Assembly: GCA_029216955.1 (NCBI GenBank)
Contig: JANAVB010029819.1
Span: 34,790,861-34,854,860, forward strand
Source: Iris pallida
Lineage: Eukaryota > Streptophyta > Magnoliopsida > Asparagales > Iridaceae
DNA: 64,000 bases
Direction of reading: 5' to 3'
Shown here: positions 44,511 through 55,561 of the stretch, piece by piece
How positions within the stretch are numbered: position 1 is the first letter of the stretch
Layout: each line of letters opens with the position of its first letter
Program-made: the position numbers and the translations under genes
Notes under the pieces: generated by a model
The model's input: the letters and a program-made list of their open reading frames with translations, nothing else
What the model was told of the DNA's origin: nothing
Databases searched by the model: none

Positions 44511-46023
44511 TGTAGTACTGTTTTTGATTTTCTAAAAATACTTAAAGTATTGTTAAAATTCTGAAAAAATAGTATTTAGATACTATGTTAAGTTAGCTAA
44601 TTTAGTATAATTTTGTAGTATTTAATTTACTATTTTGCCACTAGTTTGGCATATGAAACCAAAACTCATTTTATGTATACTTAGGAAAACTGATTTTTAT
44701 AAAATATTTTACTGGTTAATAAATTCCAGAAAAATTATAATAAATTTCTATGATTAACAAGGATCACTGTGGTACTTTACTTTAAGTAAAACTAGGCTTT
44801 TTGTCTATCTCTAAAATTGTTAGAACACAATGGTCTTTTGATTTATTTATTGATTAATTACGACTTGTAGCTTTTTGGGTTATTTTGAGTTTTAGCCGTG
44901 TTGAACCTCACCCCTCACTAGTGTAAAGACCCTAGAAAGTTAGTTAAAGTAGTGTGTCACCCCACATTGGTCTTCTAAGCTAAAATCATTATTTTGGCTA
45001 GGTGCCCTGTCACAAGTCGTGTTTCACAGATTAGGGTCCTAGTGTTTTAGCTTAGTGTAAAAACTAAGTTATTATATTTATTTCTACAGTGACGAGTTAC
45101 CGGACATCCATAGTACTGTTATCGCAGCTTGATTTGTTTTGCTTTGCTAGAGATAAGTACTTTCTACAAACTTTACATATTGTCACATAAATGAACTGCA
45201 AACCCCACCATGTTAAATGCTGATCCTTGGGGTAGCAAGTTAGATCTCTACATGTTGTACTTTCAGTTACTACCATGCTTAGAACAGTCTTGATGTATCT
45301 CTCACATGATTAGAATATGGGTTATGGGAAAACTGTTAGTAGCGTACGTGATCATGCCCCTTATTCGTACGTACGTACCGAGCAAGGTTGACATTCTATG
45401 TATACCTTGTCGTTGGCGCACCAGCTGTATTTGTACGTATGTACATCTATCGCTTGTTTTACTTGTACGGAAGTACATTTTATATACTTGTACCACAGTA
45501 CATTTTATACCTATTGACGATCACGTACTTACTACAGTTTTAAACATTACATGTACATCTGTCTGCATGACGTATGTATCCTTGCCATGATAGATTGTGT
45601 GATGCCATATTTCCAGTTATTTTTCTCTCATGTTCATTTCCATATTTCATATGCTAGTTTGCTAGATTTAGTACTTGCTCCCGTCCTGACAGAATAACGT
45701 TGTAGGTGTCCTTACTGAGGAGGAGTTACTCTGCGACACCTATTATGGAGTTACTTCCGAGGACCCGGCTCTGCTTTACGAGGATATTCCTGCAGGGAAC
45801 CTCGCCTAGTTGTCTTTTGTTTACTTAGACTTTTGAGAGTAGACATGTATTAGACTATATCTTTTTGTAACTGGACATGTATCCACTTTTACTTTTCAGT
45901 TCACTTGTACTTAGACATTTTACTATATACGACGACTTTTGTGTTTGGAGCATTTATGATTCTTCTTCACTTATAGAAATGTTAGCACATTTAGTCTTAT
46001 CCTGTTGTCTTTAGAACAGCTTA

Positions 46024-46044
46024 CTACGTTTTATCTCAACGTAG
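46024..46044 (+). other. U5-type hairpin, G1 module 1
   Basis: CTACGTT pairs perfectly with AACGTAG around a 7-base loop and is followed at once by GCTGGAC. It is equivalent in place to the hairpins at 48169-48193, 59585-59607, about 27003-27024 and, inverted, about 29703-29725. Confidence 0.7.
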
Positions 46045-46466
46045 GCTGGACATGACTCGACCTGGCCCAACAATTTTGGGGTTTTTTCGAGTCCGCAGAA
46101 TTCATATTTCTCCTATTTTCATCTGAGAGCTCTAGCCGAGCACTCGAGGTATAATCCTGTGTCCCTGTGTCCCTCTCTTAGTGTCGATGATGACGCGGTC
46201 TCAATCTCACTATGGGATTCGATTGTTGGTGTTGGTTCTGATTTTTAAATCAGAATTGGTTCGTTGGGTTTTCGATTAAATTTTGGAATTTACGCTGTGT
46301 TCGGGTTTCATAATCTGGTTCCTATTCGGAGTTGGATCTGATTTTCCGAATTTGATTTGGAATCGTTGGGTTTGTTTTCGATGTCGAGTTCGATAGTTTT
46401 CGGATTTTTCTGATTGAGTTCTGTTAGGAAGTCATATACCGGTGGCTTTAACTATGTGATTTCTTT

Positions 46467-46778
46467 ATGGTATATATATACGTTTATGGTTTTGAGATAG
46501 ATTTTAGTTGGTTTTCCAGTTATATATTTGGTGTTGGCATTATTCCTGGTTTGGGATATGTTGGTTGTATTTTCCCATTATTGGGTTATCCCGATTATAA
46601 AGGAGGTGCTGCCCGATTTTTCTATAAACTTTTGAAAATCTTTTGGTTTAACTATAGTCAATTAACAATTTGGCTTTCGGATAATATTTTGAGTACTAGC
46701 GAAATGCAAACAAAACCGGAACTTCCGGACGTTGAGGCATTAGCTAGAATGCAACATGACAGTTTAGACCAAGTCTGA
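46467..46778 (+). other. Unassigned open frame inside the G1 LTR
   Basis: 103 codons. The first half is hydrophobic and aromatic, and the second half is hydrophilic. I recognise no domain, and its position between two LTR-end modules argues that it is incidental. It could be a fragment captured between two fused LTRs. Confidence 0.15.
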
Positions 46779-48168
46779 GAGGCATTTTAAAATTATCTTT
46801 ACTTTATTATTATCTTTAGAATGGATTACTGCTGTTAGTAATTTTGGTGCAGGGCTTCGGCCTATTGTTGGACCGTTCGCGGCATTCAGAGCTCACCTTT
46901 AAATTAAATTAATTTATGTAAAAATTATAAGGACATAAGTCCAAGTTTTCTTTTCTACTTTCCTATGGACCTGTAATAAGTAGTTTTAGTTTTTCCTTTT
47001 CTTTTCTGGATTGTTGTTTTATAAGTAAAAGCGTTAATAATAAAATGAGTATTATTTTAATATAAAAAATTAATAAGAGTTTTCTCACATTAAATAAAAT
47101 AAGATTTCGAGTTTGTAAGTTAGACATTCACATATTTTCTCATTTAAAAGAAAAAGCCTAGTTTTATATATACATATTTAAAATACAAAATTTTGCCAAA
47201 TTAACCTATAATTGCTATTTTTCTCAATTAATCAGTAACCGACTTATTTAATTAAAATGATAACGAACGTAGATTGTGACGCTAGATTTTCGGTAAATTA
47301 TTAAATAACTTAACCTGACTAGGGTCTACTTCTAGAGATTGTAACTAGCACACCTAGAATGGTTACATTATGGTTTTAAGTCAAGATTCTCAACTGTAGG
47401 ATCTCGGAGACGAACTTGACATCCTCCTTGGTACCGACTTTTTCGATCCAGTCAATTAACAGAGGCAAGTTACGGTTATATTTTCTTGTATTTTATTTAG
47501 TAATTATCAAGTTGCATGTTTAAACCACATTGCTACACGGAATCCTCTCCTAGGGTTCAAATATTGATTGTGGGGATTGGAGGAAAGTGTAACGTTTATG
47601 ACCAATACCCCCATATTGTATGATTGTGCGAGCTTACCCCTCTTACACACGGGGATAAGCCGTATCGCGTCGCTAGGACGCTATTGTATAACCCAAGCCG
47701 GTCATAGACGATTACACATTCAAATCACATTGTTTTTAATTGTTAAATTGCTGGAAAATATTGTTTCAACTGTTTAGTCTGCACTTTTCCATTATTACTT
47801 GAAATATGAGATACATATTCGTACTTGCTCCCTTCTGACTGGAGACCATATTTTTAGGTGACATTGAGGATGCTGAGCTATTGTGTAATAGCAACTATGA
47901 CCCGGTTTTGTACCCTGTGGTGTTGCCGGAGTCCCCCTTGGAGGACGCAGGACCTGAGGCCGATGAGCCGACCGCTTAGCTAGTCGTTTCCAGTTTCTAG
48001 TTTTATTGTTTTGGAATTTTGTTAATTTGAATTCAACACTTTATTTCAGTTCTTTCATTTCCAGTTGTACTTTTCAATTGTTGAATAAAAGTTTTAAAAT
48101 TTTTTGTATATTCGAGTTGTGATAAATATATAGATGTTGTTGTGAATACCTGCATATAGAACAGCTTA

Positions 48169-48193
48169 CTGCCGCCGTCTCACAACGGTGCAG
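48169..48193 (+). other. U5-type hairpin, G1 module 2
   Basis: CTGC/GCAG and CCGT/ACGG pair around the loop CTCACA, with a small internal bulge, followed by GCTGGGC. It lies 49 bases before the LTR end. Confidence 0.65.
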
Positions 48194-48242
48194 GCTGGGC
48201 ATGATCCGGTTCGACCCAATAATTTGGGATCGGGTCGTGACA

Positions 48243-48380
48243 TATTTTTAGTGGTGGCCCATGCAGGTCATCAACAACTTAAGTGAATATACCTAAAAAC
48301 AACTAGAACACTAGAACATTAATTTGTCACAACATAGGACCAAAATATATTATAAATAAATATTTTTGTTTGTTATAGAC
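48243..48380 (+). other. G1 leader, start of internal region
   Basis: The first 27 bases after the LTR are identical to those after the LTR at 59656. They include TGGTGGCCCATGCAGG, where a primer site would lie. A GTTTGTTATAG stretch at about 48373 resembles GTTTGTTAGG of the other leader at 59826. After that the two diverge and no gag follows, so the internal region of this element is deleted or replaced. Confidence 0.6.
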
Positions 48381-51340
48381 TGGTAGGCTACCTTGCTTAG
48401 GTTTTGCATCCTAAACCTTATCCAGCATAGGCCGATTGTATGGTGGTCTATTTTACTATCTACTTTAGTTTTTTGATATTATATATCTTTTAGTGTCCCT
48501 TGGTTATCAGAGGTTATTTTCCTCCATATCCTTATCATACTCCAGCATTCCTCTGCATCCATATGCTTTTGTTATTTTTGGATTAGGATTAGATTTTTTC
48601 CAATCTCCTTCTTCAACAAACCTATTTCAAAATTTTCAATTAGTTGATCAAATCATACTTCTCTATCTTTAATTAGAATCTAGATCTATTTCCTATTTAG
48701 AGTTTCAAATTCTCCTTTAGCAAACTTGGTAAACTTTTATCTATCAAGAGTATTTTTACGACTAGTGTATCCAACCATTTATTGACTTTCCTGGGACCAA
48801 TTCCGAACCAAATTCTTCTGGAACCATAAAGCCCCAAGGTTAATTATTACCAAAAGAATTGGTTCAACTTAGCTTGTTCATGAATCTTCCAAGGGAATTA
48901 ATTTCCAAAAATTAATTCCAATATTGATTGATATTTCCTAAGTTATTCTAAGACCAAGAATATTTTTATTTGTTGATATCCTCCACTCAACTCGAAACCT
49001 TACTCTCCCTAGACAACTTCTTGATCAATTCAAGGCCTATAAAGCTTTTAAACTCAATGCTTGAGTATCATGAAGCACGAACGGTCAGAGAATTGATTCT
49101 AATCCTAATATTGAATTTTCTTTAGTCATTGGAAAACTTTTTGAATTGTTGAATTATCCCTTTGAAATTTATATGGACAAAGTTAAGAAAATATTCAGTG
49201 ACCTAATATGGTTTCGCACATATGCGTCGCAACCATCTATTTGAATTATAGAAACTGCGAGTATACTGCAGCCAGTTGCGCACTAGCGGGGCATAGACTC
49301 TAAGTTGAAGTGATTCAGGTGTTGATAGGTTTTTGGATATTATTGAGACTACGTCCTAAATGCATCAAATTTGTCTCCTACGTTGCTCAGCCATGAAATG
49401 GATAAAGTTGATAGACTACTCAAAAAATTATTATTATTCAAATTATGGAGCCAAAAATTTACTGCAGTCAGCAAGGCATGAATTAGAGGCAAAATGACTT
49501 CGGATATGTATGGTTTCGGGTACTATTGGGACTATATCCCTATTATAAATGTATCATGTTTGGCCTCTTATCACCATTGATAACTTTACAAGAATTGTCT
49601 TGATTCGTTTAATTTTTGGATTACTTGGAATCTTAGCGACTAGTTTAAATTTTCAGAAAATCATTTCTATAGGATTCATATGAGAATTCGACTTGATTTT
49701 CTAGGACTGTTTTCTAATATTTTAGTACCATCAAATTATTCTGACTTTTGCCGATTAGAGGATTTGTATTTCTACCGGTTGTCTCTATTTTCATAAACCT
49801 CTTATCACAAGCTTGAAGGAATAGATGTTCTATGAAATTCTACTTAATCTTCCTAGAACTATTTAGGACCATATCAATCTCTATTGACTCAATCTCTTTC
49901 CTGTTTCAACCTTAGTACGTTGTATATATATTTTTTTATATTGATTTAATTATTTATTTATTATTATTATTATTATTTTAGTTAAATATTCTGGAAGCTG
50001 TGGATAGTTGTGGTTAGCTTTATATATTAATAGTTGATACATCTTGTGGATGACTTTATGTTAATAGTTGATAGCTATATGCGGGAGAAACATAGATTGT
50101 TACCTATCTCATTTCTAGTAAGGGCATATTTGGGATCAATATTAGTTAGCTAAAGGGTAGGAAAGGTAGAAGAATACCTTGAGAAAGCTAGTCTTGAGAT
50201 AGTGGTATGTCTTGACTTGTGACTTATTCGGGTTATAACTGTTGGTAGTGCTCACCAGTACCTAAACCTCATTCAAACAAATGAAGGTATTTGGTGGTTT
50301 TAAGTTTTATGATTAAAGGAAGAGTTATCGGAAGATAGACGAAATGTAGGTAGAGTTTAGGATTTGGTAATGTTCTCCCATGGAGGAAGTGAATTTGGAT
50401 ATATATATAAACAGGTGAATATAATGATCAAGTAAAGAAACACTTGACGAGGATCAACTTTTATGGTTAGATATATGACTACTATACCTAGAAGAGACGG
50501 ATATAGCCATGGAAGGAATAACACGAGCAATAGAATGATAGGTTCTAGAGAAAAAAATAAGCAGATAGGAATTGAGATAAGACCATTGGCATCCAATTTT
50601 GGAAAAGAGCAATTGAATTTTTAATTTCTACCAAACATTGGAGGCTCATATTGGTTATGGTAAGAACAATTAGGATTCTGTGGTATTTTGCTAATGCGTT
50701 TGGATGAGAACGGTTGATAGATGCATAGTTAAAGATTAAAAATGATTAATGATTGTAACTCTGTCAATTGATTTCAAGAATTGAAAATTCTTTATTTTTA
50801 GTCATGGATCAACTTAAAAGAATTTTCTAAGGATTTACTATGGCAAGGGAAGATTGTAATTTTGATGTAGTCAGTTTTGGAAGACTGGCTGACAATTGGA
50901 AGTTGATGTCTGTAAGATGCTTTGATCGAGAGAAATACTTGAAATTTGAAATACATTTTGCATATGCGTTACATACAACGACGGATGGAAGTTTGATTTA
51001 GATGATCTATGATTCCAATTAGGTTTAGTTTTAATACCTTGGCAGCTGTGTTAGTTTTCTGTAGAGACTTAGAGTTCAATTAGTTTAGCAACTTAGAAAT
51101 TAGATTTTTACATGGGGTATTAATAATATTGTTATTTTTGTAAGTTATTTTTTCCGCATATCCTATCTTTGATCCTTGAAATAGTGATACGATATCTTTC
51201 TATCCCCTTTTGATTATCACTCAGTCCTCAATGGAACTATCTTATCCGATTATATTTTAATCATAGATATATTATTCTAATCATCCTCGCTATCCTCCCA
51301 TCATACAACTTGTTGAGTTCTCCTTAGTCATAAACCCTTT
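48381..51340. other. About 3 kb of AT-rich sequence without recognised content
   Basis: No reading frame of note, no LTR ends and no RNA gene were found. Two stretches, near 49240-49390 and 49450-49570, resemble each other loosely (CTGCAGxCAG ... ATTATTGAGACTA / CTATTGGGACTATA ... ATCA). This suggests an old duplicated or degenerate repeat. It lies between the broken G1 leader and the LTR of the Tat-type element. Confidence 0.4.
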
Positions 51341-51360
51341 GTAGAAGCATAGAAAAATAA

Positions 51361-52642
51361 AGAAAGATCCATGCGGCCAGGGAGCCCCATGCGGCTTAGA
51401 GAGCTCATGCGGCTCAGGGATCCATGCGGCTCGAATAAGTTCCATGCGGCTCAAAGAGAAGCCATGTGGCCTACGAACAGCTCTTCCCTTTGTCCTTTAC
51501 TGTATTTAATGCCTTGACGGCTGACAGCTCTGACAAATAACAGCTCTGACACAAAGAAACAATAATGATTCCGTCATAATGGCAGACTCCTAGGGAAACG
51601 AAGGAAATCTCTGACACGATCTCCCAAAATCTAGAAATCTTCATGCGGTCTTGACACGTGGACAGTCGTATGCGGCTCAGGCAGAGACCACCCCATGCGG
51701 CTCATGCCGAAGCTATCCCATATGGCTCAGACCGAAGCTATTCTATGCGGTTCAAGCAGAGGCTACCTTATGCGGCTCACAAGGACTATCTCCATGCGGC
51801 TCACGAAGAAGGCACCCATCATCACCATGCGGTTCAAATATTCAGGGGTCACTCCCAAGCAGCCTTGTCACGTGGCCAGCCTTATGCGGCTCAATGAGGA
51901 GCAACCCTCATACGGTTCAGATTTTCTAAGTGGCTCGCGGTTAAGACACGTGGCATGATAATGGGACACGTGGCATCAAATCAATCGAAATCCATCAAAC
52001 AAATCCTAATAAAATATTAGGATCAAATCAGTTATTTGTAATCAAGCAAATCAATGACACGTGACGGGAGATCCGAGATTGGCATAACAAATCATGAGGA
52101 TTTATGTCAATCATCATTAATTATCCACAAAGATTTGGTGCAATCACATTAATTGTCCGAATATATTATGTTCGAGATGAGCGGCCCAGATTCATTGATC
52201 CTAAGCTGCCGACTTTTGATAATGGGCAATCATTGTAAAATCCTAATGATGCCCCCACTCTTATAAATAGTAAGGTGCCATTCCCTTGCGAGAAGACATA
52301 AAAAAGGAAAGACTCTTACTTTTGCAAAAAGAAGATACAGAGATCCAGAGAGCCAGAGAGAGAATATACAGAGCCTGAAAGGAGAGCATTTCTTCAGCAA
52401 CGCCAAGCAGTTCTTCTACAGAGCCAAGGCTGCACCCGATCGTCCAAGGAGTAAGACAGAGCTGTCGTCGCTCTCCCAAGCCTCTACCGTCATCCCCCAG
52501 AATCTAAAATAAACAATTATACTTAGATTGTTGTACCTAGGTTTTCGTCCCTAGGCTTTCTTTGTACAAGCGAGTTTGTATTGTGAAGTAAAAGTCCAGT
52601 CCTCCGATAATTGTTCTCTTCTTTTATATTTCATGGCAAACA
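51361..52642 (+). mobile_element. 5' LTR of Tat-type Gypsy element G2 (left end not fixed)
   Basis: The right end is set by TGGCAAACA at 52634-52642, three bases before a TGGCGACTCTGCTGGGGA primer site, and by its inverted copy at 29318. A TATA box TATAAATAG at 52262-52270 places the transcript start near 52295. The segment 51371-51918 holds 16 copies of a CATGCGGCTC word. I could not identify the left terminus; 51361 is simply where the word array begins. Confidence 0.65.
51371..51918 (+). repeat. Dispersed CATGCGGCTC word array
   Basis: Sixteen exact or near-exact copies of CATGCGGCTC occur in two clusters. One is at about 51370-51472, spaced 17-20 bp. The other is at about 51643-51918, spaced roughly 20-55 bp. 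Most share the following A or CA. Confidence 0.9.
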
Positions 52643-52645
52643 CGA

Positions 52646-52663
52646 TGGCGACTCTGCTGGGGA
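52646..52663 (+). other. Primer-binding site of Gypsy element G2
   Basis: TGGCGACTCTGCTGGGGA lies three bases after the LTR. This site type is usual in Tat/Ogre-lineage Gypsy elements, where it is generally assigned to an Arg-tRNA primer rather than Met-tRNA. Confidence 0.75.
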
Positions 52664-55561
52664 CAAATATTTCCACGGCTGAGGAGTTGGTGACGCAATC
52701 GGATACAGCCAAACTTGGCTCCACGAAACAGAAGATGGTCGTCCGCTTCGACCAACAGGCGTTTGAAGAAATGCCCTCTGAGGAAAGTGCTGGCCCGGTC
52801 CTGAAGCGAACCCGCATAAAGAAAGCTCACAGCGAGTGGAGGCCAAAATCATTTGCTCCTCCCCAAGCTCTGGACGAAGTACTCTCTGCTGCCCAAGATG
52901 GCGAAGGCGACTCTCGCGCGGCCCCACTTCGAGCCATAGAGGACTCTGCTGTTCCCAAGTCCGGCAGAGAAAAGTACTACGATGCTGGACTTGCAGGAGC
53001 AAAGAGCGATTCTATGTGCCCCAGAAAGAAATCGAACAAGGGCACTAGTCGCAAGACGAAGACTTATGCGGCCAAGATTGCCAGCCGCATGAATGATGAC
53101 CATGCGGCCGAGACTGCTAGCCAAATGCATTATACTCATGCGGCCAGGATTTTCAGCCGCATGGAGAATACTCATGCGGCTAGGATTTTTGGCCGCATGA
53201 AGAAGACCTATGCGGCTACGCCTGACAGCCGCATGAAGATTATTGATGCCAGCCGTATGACGCCTACTCCATACGGCTCTGTCTTCGACCGCCTCTCCTA
53301 TGGTCCTAATCTCTTATGCTCCTAAAAAGACATGTCTGACTCTCTCCAGCACCACTTAGACTCTTCCTACTATGTGCCCTCACGCACTAGAGCGAAGAAG
53401 TCTAGGACAGCACGAGCTTGGCAAGCTCAGTCCGCTGATCCAACCTCTGACCATCCGAGCGTCCCACATACTATTATGCGGACCTCAGATGGGAAGTTGT
53501 ACAGAACCACTCGAGTCCAGCCCCCGGCGGCAAACGGACAGAGAGGTTCAGAAAAGTCTCCCAAAATCCAGGGAGCAAACATGGTCGATCCAGATCCATC
53601 TGACTTGCGTGAGGCCATCCTCCACAAACGCAAGAAAAGAGAAGGTACATCAGGGTGCAAAGAGTCCTCCCACGGACATCACTGCACCCAAGTCATCGTC
53701 AACTGCTGTTGGAATAACACAATGATACGAGAAGACCGACAGTCCATCTTCTAAAGACTGCAACAACCATGTTCAGAAGATGAGGCACTTCACGTCGTCT
53801 CCTGCAACTCTGTTCAGAAAAGCCCCGCCGATGGGAGAGGAAAGAAGACAAATGTTCCTAGCCCGAAGATTTCAACCACCATGACTAAGAAATTATCGTC
53901 TAAATGGGTGCCCACCACCGGAGTTTTCCAAGGTACCCGTTCAAAGACGAAATCTGCTATAGTAGAAGATTCATCATCCACACCACTGGGGGTTGCTGGG
54001 ACTGGGGTTAGCACTCCTCAGAACATCCATGATTATCCGATATTCCAAGAAGATGAGCCCGAAGAAACAACTCTTCCATCAGATACAGCAAGGGCCGACG
54101 TCCCCGAGGACGTCCACGACTTCCAAGATGAAGCAAACTCTGAAGCTGGGGGTACTATCCCTTCTAAGTCCAAACCAGAAGAGAACATTCCCACATACCC
54201 CGATGACTTCTCGCTACAGGGGTATGATTCGGAGGGCATGTCCTCCACCGTTCCGTCCATCTCTCCTCATGCAAAGACGATGTTTATGACGGACAGCAAC
54301 CAAGGTGGTTCCAGTGATCGCCAACGCATCGACACTCTGGAGGCCATACTGCATGCCTTGGTCAAGTCTGTGGACGAGATCAAAGCGGACCTTCCAACTC
54401 TCCAAGGAGGGACGCCTGGCCAAACAAGCGCGGGTCCCGCGATCAATGCGGACTCGAACTCAGCGGTACCAAACCCGGGCAACAATCCTCCTTAAATGAC
54501 GGCCCCCACCACTGTGGATGAGGCCAGGGAAGCAAGAAGAGAGGTCCAGGAGCTCCGAGCCATGTTTCACGCTCGAGAAACCTCTGAAGACCTCAGAATA
54601 CTGCAACCACACCCTGCAGTATGGAGGGATGTCCCCTTTCCACCAAGATATAAACCGTTCAATATCAATCCTTATGATGGCAAAACCTCCGCAAGTCGGT
54701 ATATCACTAACTTCGAGGTCACCACCGACCATTTGCCCCATGACGATGCCATCCTTACACGATTATTCATCGGGGTATTGGAAGGAGTCGCCTTCGACTG
54801 GTATCGCAACCTGCCAGACAACTACATCCACTCCTTCGCCAGCTTCAAACGCATGTTCTTGCAGAGATTCTACGAAGTAGGACAGGACGTCACGATGTCC
54901 ACCCTCATGGACGTCGTTCAAGGGAAAAAAGAGCTGACAAGGAACTATATTGAGCGGTTTCACCAAACCGTAATAAAGCTGCCCTCTGGAAACCCGAATT
55001 CCTCCTTAATTGAAATTTTCCAAAAGAGACTGCTTTCAACAATCAGCCTCTGGATAGGCGAAAGTCAATTCAAGGACTGGAAGACGTTTATCATCAGTGC
55101 CACAAGCGCCGAAGAACGATTAAAGAAGGCTCGCCAACTGGAATTGCACATCTCAGAGAAAGAGGACAAGGGTAGGCATCCCAACGCCAACACCAACAAT
55201 AGGGGTAGCTCCACCAATAACCGGGACAACAAGGGCAAGCAGGCTATGGTGGCCGACACAGCACAAAAACCTGAGCCAAAACCGGCAGACAAGCAATGGC
55301 CACTAATGACCTACTCCTTTGAAGACGGCCACGTCAAGCCCATCTTGGACATGCTCATACAAGGAGACAGAATTCAACTTCCTCCACTAAGACGGGAACC
55401 TCGGCCGGCAGAAATGGAGAACCCAAAGTACTGTCATTACCACCGCTACGTCCACCATGCTACACACGACTGCTAACAACTAAAATGGTACATCCAAAAT
55501 CTCATCGATTCGAACGCTCTGGCCATCGATTTCAAAGAGGTAACTGTGGCAGCCAATATGG
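52664..55561 (+). pseudogene. Gag region of Tat-type Gypsy G2, truncated and with four stops
   Basis: A single + strand frame is readable from the primer site to 55561, broken only by TAA at 53323-53325, 53752-53754, 54493-54495 and 55474-55476. The N-terminal third is a low-complexity basic/acidic region that includes five 12-residue repeats (THAARIFSRME type) at 53063-53242. A canonical Retrotrans_gag domain lies at about 54600-55170 (FNINPYDGKTSASRYI, VAFDWYRNLPDNYIHSF, FLQRFY), followed by a basic tail and a Cys-His remnant (YCHYHRY...HDC). Pol is absent because the G3 LTR inserted at 55562. The long N-terminal extension and primer site fit the Tat lineage. Confidence 0.82.
53063..53242 (+). 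repeat. Five 36-bp in-frame tandem repeats in G2 gag
   Basis: Each 36-bp unit encodes 12 residues. Most units carry ATGCGGC near the start and GCCGCATG near the end, so they can fold on themselves. The five copies differ at several positions each but keep the frame. The ATGCGGC core is the same word that is repeated in the LTR. Confidence 0.9.

Larger units (their letters stand above)
44516..48242 (+). mobile_element. Tekay-type Gypsy G1 LTR, third piece, ending at 48242
   Basis: This continues the LTR after the Copia insertion and ends ATCGGGTCGTGACA, followed by the same 27-base leader as the other Tekay-type LTR at 59656. It contains two 3'-end-like modules: GTACTTGCTCCCGTCCTGAC at about 45670 with a hairpin at 46024-46044, and GTACTTGCTCCCTTCTGAC at about 47822 with a hairpin at 48169-48193. 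Either the LTR is internally duplicated or two related LTRs are fused. A GTAC-rich array lies at about 45340-45540. Without nested insertions the LTR would be about 5.9 kb. Confidence 0.65.

Noticed and set aside
46467..46778. Possible organelle-derived or host gene
   Set aside because: It has no recognisable organelle or host motif and lies between two LTR-end modules; kept only as an unassigned frame.
51651..51958. Three overlapping + frames with Cys-Gly-Ser or His-rich repeats
   Set aside because: They are produced by the CATGCGGCTC word array in the LTR, not by a gene.
53063..53242. CRISPR-like array of 36-bp repeats
   Set aside because: The repeats are contiguous with no unique spacers, keep one reading frame, and lie in a plant retrotransposon.
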